NCBI GenBank assembly: GCA_040219355.1
Contig: JAVJSN010000010.1
Span: forward strand, 558,001 to 622,000
Direction: 5' to 3'
DNA from: MH13 sp040219355
GTDB lineage: Bacteria; Pseudomonadota; Alphaproteobacteria; Rhizobiales; MH13
Length of the DNA stretch: 64,000 nt
In this document: piece after piece, positions 25,871 to 35,017 of the stretch
Position numbering within the stretch: position 1 is the first letter of the stretch
Layout of the letters: each line of letters opens with the position of its first letter
Notes under the pieces: generated by a model
What the model was told of the DNA's origin: nothing
The model's input: the letters and a program-made list of their open reading frames with translations, nothing else
Database searches by the model: none
Program-made: the position numbers and the translations under genes

Positions 25871-28800
25871 TTTGTTGGCGTTTTCAGCCAGGCTAAATTC
25901 CAACTGTTCAGCGCATCGCAAAGCTTCTTCGGCAGTTTCAGGGCGCATATAAGCAAAGCCCTGCACCACGTCGCAGCCATAGGCGCGCAGCAGGGCGATC
26001 TCGCCCTCTTCCTCAGCACCTTCACCAATGACGCTCATGCCAAGGCCGCGGCCCAGCGCGATAATGCCTTGCAGCAGCCGCGCTTTCTCAGGCGCTTGAT
26101 GGACGCCGGCGACAAAACAACGGTCAATCTTTAGCTCGTCAAACGGCAGCTCATTCAGGTATCCAAGCGAAGAGTACCCGGTTCCAAAATCATCGACCGC
26201 CAGGCGAATACCGACAGCTTTGAAGCGCGCCAAGGCCTTGCGCACGCGGCCCTCGCCATGATCGGCAAAGACGCTTTCCGTGAGTTCCAAACACAGCAAC
26301 CGCGGTGGAAACCCGGTTTCTTCGATGATCGCGATCACATCATCTTCGAAGTCCGACTGCCAGATCTGAGCGGCAGACACGTTCACCGATATCATCCGCT
26401 CGGGCTCGCCGGCATCCAGCCAAGCTTTTCCGGTTTCGCAGGCATCGCGCAAAACCCATAGGCCAATGTCACAGATCAGGCTCGAGCTCTCGGCAACTGG
26501 AATGAACTCAGCAGGTGAAATGTAGCCGCGCGTGGGATGTTTCCAACGCACCAGGGTTTCAAATCCAGCCACCTTGCCAGTCTTCAGGTGTACCTGTCCT
26601 TGAAAACGTGTCTCAAGATCATTGTTCTCAATGGCCAGGCGCAGATCGCGGGCAAGGTTGAGGCGAGCTTGAACCGAGTGGCTCATATCGGGCGTGAAGA
26701 AGAGCGCTTTTCCACGCCCTTCATCTTTGGCCATGTAAAGCGCCAAATCAGCATTGCGCAGCGCTCGCTCGGCATCTCCGCCATCTTGAGGGATTAAAGC
26801 GATCCCGAGGCTGGTGCCAGTGAGCACTTCACCGCGTTCCAGCTTCAGCACACCCGTCAACCGTGTGATGATCGAGTTTGCAAAGCGTTCCAGACATTCA
26901 ACGCTGGCATAATCTCTGATAATGACGGCAAATTCATCGCCACCCAGACGCGCCACAAATCCCCGCTCATCAACATGCTCTTTGACGATGCGCGCGACCG
27001 TGCGCAGCAGTTCGTCACCGGCCGCATGACCAAGCGTGTCATTGACCTCTTTGAAATGGTCCAGATCCAACAACAACAATGCTGCCGATCCGCCGGACGT
27101 TTGCACGCCATACATCACATCGCGCAGTTCGCGAGAGAAAAGTGCGCGATTGGCGAGGCCCGTCAGTGGGTCAAAGAAAGCAAGGTTACGCAGTTGCTTT
27201 TCTGAGTGCTTTCGCTCGGTGATGTCCTGCAAGGTGCCGAACAGGCCGGTGATGTTACCCTGATCGTCGAACATTGGCTTCGACATCATCGTGTAATAGC
27301 CAAATGTTCCATCGCCACGCCGGGCCTGTACATCAATGCTTGATGAGGGTTTGCCTTCCAAGGCGGCGGCATGTTCGGCGCGGATCGCCTCGCAATCCTC
27401 ATTCGCGCAAAGCGATAAGATCGCCTCGGGCGTCGGCACGAAGTGTTCCGGGTTGAGGCCCAAAATGGTGTAAAGGTGGCGAGACCAGGTAACCTTCTTG
27501 GTGGCAAGGTCATACTGCCAATCACCAATGCCGCCCATCTCTTGGGCCTCGCTTAAGGTAGCGCTGCGCTTTTCAAGCTCCTTCTGCGCGCGTTTAAGAT
27601 CGCTGACGTCCTGGGCCACACCCATCAATTGGGGGCCATGACTGGCGGTGGCATCTTTCAGACGCATCATGATGCGGAAGTAGTGCGCGCCGCGACGACC
27701 GGGCAGAAAATAGCGAATATCCAAGGGCTCAACGGCTTCACCGGCGGCAGCTTGGCGCAGGCAATTGTTGAACCTTATGCGGTCAGCGCGGTGAATGCGT
27801 GCGAGCAACTCTCGCCAAGACGGCATTTGAAAGGCATTGCCTTCAGAGGATTCTAAATCTCTGAGCTGAGTTTCTGCTGTTTCCTCTGCCTCTGACTGAA
27901 AGCCCAAAAGCGCTACCAGGCCGTCTGACCATCGCGTCGATTTGCGGTTGAGATCGGTTACCCAGTGACCAAGTTTTGCTATTGACTGGGCAGTCTTCAG
28001 AGCGAGTTGGTTTTCACGATTTTCGTATTCAGCTTCCAACTTCTCAGTGATGTTGCGGGCAATCCCGCGGTAGCCAAGAAAGGTGCCATCGACAGCAAAT
28101 CGCGGTTTACCCGCTATTTGCAGGCTGTAGACCGTTTCGTCATTGTCTTCGGCGTGCATTCGATAGACCAATTCATCGAACGGGCGATGGGCTTCAAGGT
28201 CTTCAAAATGGGCATCAATAATGTAACGGTCTTCCTCAACAAGACGCAAATCGCGGCGAGTCTTGCCGACATACTTGGCTTGCAGGTGACGGCTGGCAGG
28301 GTCGGTGCTTTGGGTAAAATCAACGAACCGATGCTCTTCGTCGGTCTCCCAACACCAGTCGCTGGCGGAAGTGGCAAAATCACGGAAACGCTCTTCACTC
28401 TCACGCAATTGTTCGCGTGCGGCGTGTTCGGCAGAAATATCCTGGACCAGACCAAACAGGCTGATGATCCGCCCAGCCTCGTCGCGCATCGGGCTGCCTG
28501 AAATGCGCACCTGCAGGCGCTGGCCATCGCCGCGGGTTATGCCGCCCTCGACAACATAACTCGTGCCATCCTGCCAGCAGGTTTCCACCGCCTTTTCCGT
28601 CTTGGCGCGCAAGTCGGCATCATAGTGCTGGCGAAGCTCTTCCAAGTCCACCAGCCCGTCACGACCGATGGCAACTCCGATCATCGTCGCCAATTCCGGG
28701 GCGATGCGGAACCGGCCATCCTTGCGCCCAGAGTTGATCCAGGAGCCAAGCCGCCCAAGCTCGAAACTTGCCTTCAACAGGTGCGTTGTCGAGCGCAGCT

Positions 28801-29590
28801 GCTCATTGGTCTGGGTTGCGCCCGTTGCGTTGATGATAATCAGGAAGGGCGTTGTAAATCCGTGAACAATATCGAGGATAAGGCTGAGGACATCGCCAGT
28901 TTTATCTTCGATTTCAACAGATCGTGTAGCAATCAGGGTGCCAACTCGTGGTGTATCCCCAGAGCGCACGACCGACGCTACAAAGCCTTCTATCGGCGAG
29001 ATGTCGAGCTCACCGAGATACCGGTCGATCGGTTCTCGGGTTGCAAGCGCATAGTCGCTCTTGGTGTCCTCAGCACGCAATGGAACCACACACACAGCCA
29101 CGTTATCACGGTGCGCATGGATGGCATCAAGAGCCTTGTAGAGCGGCTTGACCATGGTCAGCATGTGAGGGCCGCTGTCCAAAGCAACGGGATAGACAAC
29201 GCGTTGCCAACTGTTCACCAATGAGCCTGGTGCGGCTTCCATAACGGTGCAAAGCGCGACGCCGCTCTCTTTGGTGGCCTGAAAACTTCGTTCGATGTGG
29301 TTGCGCGTGATGGTGTCGAAATCGGCTGTGGACTTACCGGACATGTCAAAGCCGGCGTCATTGGCCAAGCGCGCACCGAAATGTCGATATTGGTAACTGC
29401 CATCATCGCGTTCAAATGCGATTGTCACATAATCGGCTTGATCGCCAAGCGCGTCTAGAAACGCATCAAGTGTAGGTGCGGTGCCATTGGCGTACGCGTC
29501 GATAGTCGCACTGATGCGTGCCAGCTCCGGAAAACGGAGATGGTCTCGTGGCCCCAATTGCCGCACCAGCGAGATAGGCGTATCCGTCAA
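25832..29590 (-). CDS. PAS-GGDEF-EAL cyclic-di-GMP protein, both catalytic motifs intact
   Basis: The protein has 1252 residues. A PAS-like N-terminal half (about 1-250) and several PAS/PAC modules (about 265 to 790, each ending in a FRGIARNITE- or LFGTLQDITER-like linker) lead to a GGDEF domain (FDPLTGLANR, then RLGGDEFAVI near 882). No RxxD inhibitory site precedes it (DERG is at that position). The EAL domain keeps GFETLVRW (about 1010), VNVSAAQ, LELTES, VDDFGTGYSSL, LKIDRCF and GCDVVQGF, so phosphodiesterase activity is plausible. No membrane helix is evident, so it is a soluble sensor. It starts opposite pgi and overlaps the sugar kinase by 39 bases tail to tail. Confidence 0.93.
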   Translation of the reverse strand: MTDTPISLVRQLGPRDHLRFPELARISATIDAYANGTAPTLDAFLDALGDQADYVTIAFERDDGSYQYRHFGARLANDAGFDMSGKSTADFDTITRNHIERSFQATKESGVALCTVMEAAPGSLVNSWQRVVYPVALDSGPHMLTMVKPLYKALDAIHAHRDNVAVCVVPLRAEDTKSDYALATREPIDRYLGELDISPIEGFVASVVRSGDTPRVGTLIATRSVEIEDKTGDVLSLILDIVHGFTTPFLIIINATGATQTNEQLRSTTHLLKASFELGRLGSWINSGRKDGRFRIAPELATMIGVAIGRDGLVDLEELRQHYDADLRAKTEKAVETCWQDGTSYVVEGGITRGDGQRLQVRISGSPMRDEAGRIISLFGLVQDISAEHAAREQLRESEERFRDFATSASDWCWETDEEHRFVDFTQSTDPASRHLQAKYVGKTRRDLRLVEEDRYIIDAHFEDLEAHRPFDELVYRMHAEDNDETVYSLQIAGKPRFAVDGTFLGYRGIARNITEKLEAEYENRENQLALKTAQSIAKLGHWVTDLNRKSTRWSDGLVALLGFQSEAEETAETQLRDLESSEGNAFQMPSWRELLARIHRADRIRFNNCLRQAAAGEAVEPLDIRYFLPGRRGAHYFRIMMRLKDATASHGPQLMGVAQDVSDLKRAQKELEKRSATLSEAQEMGGIGDWQYDLATKKVTWSRHLYTILGLNPEHFVPTPEAILSLCANEDCEAIRAEHAAALEGKPSSSIDVQARRGDGTFGYYTMMSKPMFDDQGNITGLFGTLQDITERKHSEKQLRNLAFFDPLTGLANRALFSRELRDVMYGVQTSGGSAALLLLDLDHFKEVNDTLGHAAGDELLRTVARIVKEHVDERGFVARLGGDEFAVIIRDYASVECLERFANSIITRLTGVLKLERGEVLTGTSLGIALIPQDGGDAERALRNADLALYMAKDEGRGKALFFTPDMSHSVQARLNLARDLRLAIENNDLETRFQGQVHLKTGKVAGFETLVRWKHPTRGYISPAEFIPVAESSSLICDIGLWVLRDACETGKAWLDAGEPERMISVNVSAAQIWQSDFEDDVIAIIEETGFPPRLLCLELTESVFADHGEGRVRKALARFKAVGIRLAVDDFGTGYSSLGYLNELPFDELKIDRCFVAGVHQAPEKARLLQGIIALGRGLGMSVIGEGAEEEGEIALLRAYGCDVVQGFAYMRPETAEEALRCAEQLEFSLAENANKLPIVSEALKQTG

Positions 29591-29798
29591 GCGTCCTCCA
29601 TCAGCCTCTTACCTTTTCCACAGAAGTGTTAGAGACTGATGAACGGCGGGCGAAAAACGGTTGATTTCATGGGTTTACGCCACGTCACTAACAATCGGAC
29701 GGTTTTCGCGTCGATGATTAGTTATGCGCAATCCTCTTGCGTCTCTGGCTTGCTCTAGCGCGGGCGCCGTGCGAACACGCCGTTGCTGTCGTCATGCA

Positions 29799-31448
29799 AT
29801 GAGCTTTGACCGCTTTATGACTGAAAACCTGCCTCTTTCTAGATCGCTGGAACCGCATGTTGACCGCATGCGCGCAACTCATTTGCGCAATCTTCTAAGC
29901 AACGAACCGGACCGTTTTGCACGGTTCAGTCGTGTCCAATGCGGTCTTTTGCTCGATTGGTCGAAGGAGAAGCTTGACCAAGGCGCGTGGCAGAGCCTTC
30001 TTGAGCTCGCCGTCGAGAAGGGCGTGGAAGACGCGCGTGATTCCATGCTGCGCGGTGATAGGGTCAACACAACAGAAGACCGGGCGGTGCTGCACACAGC
30101 GCTGCGTGGCGGCGCGTGGGCTCCACCACATATCCAAGAGGAAATTGCCGCTGAGAAAGCCCGTTTTTTGGGATTTGCTGAGCATGTTCGCTCCGGCGCT
30201 ATTGCAGCCAATGATGGCGCACCCTTTGAGCACGTCGTTAACATAGGTATTGGTGGCTCTGACCTCGGTCCGGCCATGGCGGTACGTGCTTTGGCACCGT
30301 TTTGCGATGGGCCGACGATACATTTTCTGTCCAATGTCGATGGCGCACATGCTGCAGATGTGTTGGCGAAACTTGATCCCAAACGCACCCTTGTGCTGGT
30401 CGCGTCAAAAACCTTTACAACCCTTGAAACGCTCACCAATGCACAGACGGCGCGCGCTTGGTTGGCCGAAACCCTGGGTGATGATCAAGTCGGCCAGCAT
30501 TTGGCAGCACTTTCTACCAATGCTGCGGCCACAGCAAAGTTCGGCATCCAAGAAGACCGCGTTTTCGGTTTTTGGGATTATGTCGGTGGGCGTTACTCGC
30601 TTTGGTCAGCGATTGGCCTGCCCTTGGCTCTGGCGATTGGTGCGGATCGTTTCAATGCGTTCCTAGCCGGTGCGCACGCAATGGACGTGCATTTCGCGAA
30701 CGCTCCACTTGCCGACAACCTGCCGGCTATTCTCGCGCTGATCGGCGTTTGGCGGCGCAATGCCCTGGGTTTGGTCGGCCACGCTGTTATTCCGTACGAA
30801 GAGCGTCTGGCGCGTTTCCCGGCCTATTTGCAGCAGATGGATATGGAGTCCAACGGGAAGCGCGTGACGACAGATGGAAGCCAGGCAATCGACGCCACCG
30901 GCATGTTGGTTTTTGGCGAACCGGGAACCAACGCACAACACTCCTTCTTCCAACTGTTTCATCAAGGCCACGATGTTATCGCGCTGGACGTCTTGATTGG
31001 AAGACGCGTGGTCGGTGAAGCGGTCAACGGGCGCGCTAGCATCCATCACACCCATCTGATGGCCAACGCCTTGGCACAGACCCGCGCGCTTGCTCTTGGT
31101 CGAACGCTAGAAGAAACGCGAGCCGAAATGGCCCGTGATGGCATCGCTGTCGACGAGATCGAACGCCTCGCGCCACATCGCACGTTCCCTGGCGACCGGC
31201 CGTCAACGACACTTGTTTATGATCAACTTGATCCTGAAACATTGGGCAAACTGATTGCGCTTTACGAGCACAAAGTCTTTGTCGAAAGCGTGCTGTGGGG
31301 CATCAACGCCTTTGACCAATGGGGTGTGGAACTGGGCAAGCAACTGGCCAAGCAAATCACGCCGGCACTTGCCGATCCGCGTCTGGCAGCGGCTTTTGAT
31401 CCCTCAACACGTGGTTTGATCGAAGCGCTTCTGCAGAAGGATGACTGA
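29799..31448 (+). CDS. pgi: Glucose-6-phosphate isomerase
   Basis: This 549-residue enzyme interconverts glucose-6-phosphate and fructose-6-phosphate. Family blocks are NIGIGGSDLGPAM, SNVDGAHAADVL, SKTFTTLETLTNA, DYVGGRYSLWSAIGL, the catalytic region MDMESNGKRV, FGEPGTNAQHSFFQL and the C-terminal HKVFVESVLWGINAFDQWGVELGK. An in-frame upstream start at 29724 would add 25 residues that do not look like the family; ATG 29799 (MSFDRF) or 29817 (MTENLP) fits better, without a clear ribosome site. The last eight bases overlap folD. Confidence 0.95.
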   Translation: MSFDRFMTENLPLSRSLEPHVDRMRATHLRNLLSNEPDRFARFSRVQCGLLLDWSKEKLDQGAWQSLLELAVEKGVEDARDSMLRGDRVNTTEDRAVLHTALRGGAWAPPHIQEEIAAEKARFLGFAEHVRSGAIAANDGAPFEHVVNIGIGGSDLGPAMAVRALAPFCDGPTIHFLSNVDGAHAADVLAKLDPKRTLVLVASKTFTTLETLTNAQTARAWLAETLGDDQVGQHLAALSTNAAATAKFGIQEDRVFGFWDYVGGRYSLWSAIGLPLALAIGADRFNAFLAGAHAMDVHFANAPLADNLPAILALIGVWRRNALGLVGHAVIPYEERLARFPAYLQQMDMESNGKRVTTDGSQAIDATGMLVFGEPGTNAQHSFFQLFHQGHDVIALDVLIGRRVVGEAVNGRASIHHTHLMANALAQTRALALGRTLEETRAEMARDGIAVDEIERLAPHRTFPGDRPSTTLVYDQLDPETLGKLIALYEHKVFVESVLWGINAFDQWGVELGKQLAKQITPALADPRLAAAFDPSTRGLIEALLQKDD

Positions 31449-32358
31449 CCCCTTGAGTCAAGAGACGCCAAACGCCTACCGAGCTGCCATCATCGATGGC
31501 AAAGCGCTTGCCAAAAGCGTCACCGATGCAGTTGCTGAGGTAGCGGCTCGGTTTGCCATCAGCCAAGGACGGCAGCCGGGCCTTGCCGTTGTGTTGATCG
31601 GCGAAGATCCAGCCAGCCAGGTTTACGTGCGCTCAAAAGGCAAGATGGCTGCAAAGTGTGGATTTCATTCCGTTACGATCCGAAAAGCGGCCAACCTGTC
31701 GCAAGCTGATCTTCTTGCAGTCGTTGAGCAACTTAACAGCGATGACACGATTGACGGTATCTTGGTACAGCTTCCCCTGCCAGGGCATATCAATGCCGAT
31801 GTCGTGCTCAATGCCATTGACCCCGCCAAAGATGTCGACGGGTTCCACCCGATCAACGCCGGCAAGCTTGCGTCCGGCGATGTCGATAGCCCGCTCATCC
31901 CCTGCACACCGGCGGGAATCATGCACATGATCCGAACGGCGCACGGCAAGGACCTGTCAGGCTTAAATGCGGTGGTTCTTGGACGCTCCACAATTGTTGG
32001 TCGCCCGATCAGCCACCTCCTGTTGGCGGCCAACGCCACGGTCACCGTAGCGCACAGTCGCACCAAGAATATCGAGGCGTTGGCAGGGTCAGCTGATATC
32101 TTGGTTGCAGCCATTGGACGCCCTCAAATGGTTAGCCGGTCGTGGATCAAGCCGGGGGCAACCGTGATCGATGTCGGTATCAACCGGATTGAAGATCAAA
32201 ACCTTGGCAACAGCCAACTTGTGGGCGATGTAAATTTTGACGAAGCGATAGGCATTGCCGGTGCTGTGACACCTGTACCTGGAGGCGTAGGCCCCATGAC
32301 CATCGCGATGTTGATGGCCAATACGCTCAAAGCCGCTGAAGCGCGCGTCAAGCGCTAA
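31441..32358 (+). CDS. folD: Methylenetetrahydrofolate dehydrogenase / cyclohydrolase
   Basis: This 305-residue bifunctional one-carbon enzyme has the catalytic YVRSK (Y62, K66), GILVQLPLPGHI, DVDGFHPINAGKL, the NADP site GRSTIVGRPIS and the signature PVPGGVGPMTIAML. Length is normal. ATG 31441 overlaps the pgi stop by eight bases, so the two are an operon, probably coupled. It ends tail to tail with the second GGDEF gene (four-base overlap). Confidence 0.95.
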   Translation: MTDPLSQETPNAYRAAIIDGKALAKSVTDAVAEVAARFAISQGRQPGLAVVLIGEDPASQVYVRSKGKMAAKCGFHSVTIRKAANLSQADLLAVVEQLNSDDTIDGILVQLPLPGHINADVVLNAIDPAKDVDGFHPINAGKLASGDVDSPLIPCTPAGIMHMIRTAHGKDLSGLNAVVLGRSTIVGRPISHLLLAANATVTVAHSRTKNIEALAGSADILVAAIGRPQMVSRSWIKPGATVIDVGINRIEDQNLGNSQLVGDVNFDEAIGIAGAVTPVPGGVGPMTIAMLMANTLKAAEARVKR

Positions 32359-34913
32359 GCCACACTCTTATCTTTGGGTCGCTTGCTATCGTCCAACACC
32401 GAGGACAGGCGTCGACGCGCCATATCGGCCAGATAGAGAGGCAGATCACTGGTCGGCACGGCCTGCCCGAGCAGAGGACCTTGAAGGGCAGCAAAGCCCA
32501 AATTTGCCAAACGGGCTGCGTGCCGTGGGGACGTCACATTCCTTGCAAGGATGTCGATCTCGAGCACCGAGAGCATGGCCACCATGCCACGCACAAGCCG
32601 GTCTTCGCCATCCGGGTCAGCCAGCGGATCGGTCAGGGCCTGATCAAAGCAAACAGCATGCACACCAAGGCGTTCCAAGTTGGCCAGAGAAGAAGCATGC
32701 GAGCCGAAATTGTCCACCGCAACGCGGTATCCGTGTTGGCCAAGCGTCAAAAAGGTTTTTTCAATGGCGGTCGCCGACCTGGCAATCAAAGCTGCTTCAT
32801 CCACCGCAAACGTAAGCTTGCTTGGTTCCACACCGTGGAGCATGCGTAGCTGTTCAACCGAAGTGACAAAAGGGTCAAGCTTCATGTGATCGGCGCTGGA
32901 ACTGATCCAAAGCTGCCCGGTTTCGGCGCCACGCGCATGCGCATCTCCGATGGCCGCCACCGCAGTTTCCAATCCTAGCGTACATACCTTGGTCACTTGG
33001 CCGGATTTCTGCGCCAAGTCTTTGAGCGTTTGGCCATCGTAAACAGCGCCTTCAAAGGCCCATGATGGTTCGACCGAAAATCCAAGCGGCTCTCCATCAT
33101 GTGCCCTGGCGATGGGTAACAAAGCGAACGTCATTTCACCGTGATCGGCGCCAAGAGCTTTGCCCAACTTTGCAGTCTGCTGAAATTGCGCCGCATCAGC
33201 ACTTGCAAACCAATACCATTGGCCACGGCCCTGTTCTTTGGCGCGATACTGAGCCAAATCGGCGTATTTCATCAGATTGCGACCGTTGAGTTCTAGGCGG
33301 TCGAACGCGACCAGGCCAAGCGAGATGCCTGCGGTGACTTTGCCAGCTGTCGTCATGATCGGTTCACGAAGCCGTTCAAAATAGTCGATCACCGCGTCTT
33401 CATATCCTGTTCGGCCGTCCCGGTCGGTGAGAACAAATATGAATTCATCCCCGCCTAAGCGCGCCGCAAAATCATCAGGCCTAAGGATGGTGGTGAGCCG
33501 CCGGGCCATTTCAACCAAGACCTCATCGCCCACATCATGGCCATAAGCATCGTTGATTGGTTTGAAGTGGTCGATGTCGAACAAAGCCACACAGGCGCCG
33601 ATCCGAGCGCCGGCGGCGAATTCTTCCAAAGTGGCATCAAGGCGAAGATTGAAGCTGCGACGGTTAAGAAGGCCTGTCAGTTGATCGGTTTCAGCGTACC
33701 GGCGCAGCTCAGCCTCGGCGCGTTTCAGGTTGGTAATGTCACTGCGCACACCGACCGTCGTTCCGCGCTCCGAAACGTGCTCACGGACCTGCAGCCAGGT
33801 GCCGTCACTGAGTTTTTGCGTCAAATGTTCGGGTGGATTGCGATGATCTTCCAGCCGCTGTTTTAGCCAAGCCTCCTGGCTTTCAACGTCTTTGCCAGCC
33901 GCACTGTATTGGCCGCGTGCCAGGCCGAACCGTAGGATGCTTTCAAACGTTGCGCTGGGGGTTATCGCCTCAGCAGACGCGGCGTAGGTGTTAAGATAGG
34001 CCGAGTTACAAACAATCAGACGATCCCTGTGATCGTAAGCTGCAACCGCGTCTGGAAGTGTTTCAAGCACATCGCGCAGAAGTTGTTCAGCTGAATGGCG
34101 CTGCGTGACCTCGTCTCGTAGAATATCTTCTTCAAGCTTACGTTTGGTGATGTCTTGAAAAGCGCCCAGAATGCGAACAGCGCAGCCGTCTTCGAAAATT
34201 GCGTGGCCAACCGCGCGTACCCACGCCGTGCGCTTGCTGCGCGTCAGGAGCGGAAGTTCAAGATCCCAGCTTTGTCCCTGACTGATTGCGGCTTCCACCG
34301 CATTGGTGATGGCGGCGCGCGCTTCAGGCGCATAAAATTCGATGGCTGTTGCTAGTTTGGGCTCGTAGTCGAGAGGCACCTCATGAATGCGTTTGGTCTC
34401 GTCTGACCAATGAAGTTCACCGGTCTGTACGTCCAGTGACCATCCGCCGACCTGCGCAAGTTCGGAGATATCGAGCAAAAACTGCTCGTTATGCTGCACA
34501 TAGGCCTCAGCTTCTTTGCGCTTGGTGATGTTTTTGCGCACGCTGAGGTGACCGGTCACGACATTCTGCTCGTCGTAGAGAGGTACGACAATATTGTCGA
34601 ACCAAAGCAACTCGCCGCTTTTTGTTTTGTTACGAACCTCACCGACCCAGCTTTTTCCGGCGTTGACTGTCGCCCATAAGCCTTGAAAAAAGTCTGCCTT
34701 TGTCCACTCGCTGTTGAGCAAAGAATAGCTTTGCCCGATCAGTTCATCGAGCTCGTATCCCATGATCTGGCAGAACTTATCATTGGCGTATTGAATGATG
34801 CCCTTGGTATCGCTCACCGATACAATGGAGTGAAAATCCAAGGCGCGCCGATGGGCGTCGGCCAACGCCTCAGGCGACATAATAGCAGAAAGACTTTGAC
34901 CGGTAGGGCTCAT
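32355..34913 (-). CDS. PAS-GGDEF protein with degenerate EAL domain
   Basis: The protein has 852 residues. Three PAS modules (about 14-140, 145-265, 285-400) precede a GGDEF domain (TDQLTGLLNRRSF, RLGGDEFIFVL near 486) with an RxxD inhibitory site (RPDD) five residues before GGDEF, so it looks like an active, feedback-controlled diguanylate cyclase. The C-terminal part (about 585-820) follows the EAL fold but lacks the catalytic residues: GFSVEPSW replaces GFEALVRW, VDEA replaces ELTES, VDNFGSHASSL replaces DDFGTGYSSL, VCFDQAL replaces LKIDRSF and ARNVTS replaces AEGVET. It is probably a binding or regulatory module. No membrane segment seen. Confidence 0.9.
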   Translation of the reverse strand: MSPTGQSLSAIMSPEALADAHRRALDFHSIVSVSDTKGIIQYANDKFCQIMGYELDELIGQSYSLLNSEWTKADFFQGLWATVNAGKSWVGEVRNKTKSGELLWFDNIVVPLYDEQNVVTGHLSVRKNITKRKEAEAYVQHNEQFLLDISELAQVGGWSLDVQTGELHWSDETKRIHEVPLDYEPKLATAIEFYAPEARAAITNAVEAAISQGQSWDLELPLLTRSKRTAWVRAVGHAIFEDGCAVRILGAFQDITKRKLEEDILRDEVTQRHSAEQLLRDVLETLPDAVAAYDHRDRLIVCNSAYLNTYAASAEAITPSATFESILRFGLARGQYSAAGKDVESQEAWLKQRLEDHRNPPEHLTQKLSDGTWLQVREHVSERGTTVGVRSDITNLKRAEAELRRYAETDQLTGLLNRRSFNLRLDATLEEFAAGARIGACVALFDIDHFKPINDAYGHDVGDEVLVEMARRLTTILRPDDFAARLGGDEFIFVLTDRDGRTGYEDAVIDYFERLREPIMTTAGKVTAGISLGLVAFDRLELNGRNLMKYADLAQYRAKEQGRGQWYWFASADAAQFQQTAKLGKALGADHGEMTFALLPIARAHDGEPLGFSVEPSWAFEGAVYDGQTLKDLAQKSGQVTKVCTLGLETAVAAIGDAHARGAETGQLWISSSADHMKLDPFVTSVEQLRMLHGVEPSKLTFAVDEAALIARSATAIEKTFLTLGQHGYRVAVDNFGSHASSLANLERLGVHAVCFDQALTDPLADPDGEDRLVRGMVAMLSVLEIDILARNVTSPRHAARLANLGFAALQGPLLGQAVPTSDLPLYLADMARRRLSSVLDDSKRPKDKSVA

Positions 34914-35017
34914 GGAGCAGTTGGGACCACATCAACTTTAAGATGTACAAAACGTAGCCTAAGCTGGTTCCGAAAGCGTTAAGTATGGCGGCGTGTTTTG
35001 AGCAATTGTGCAGTTGA

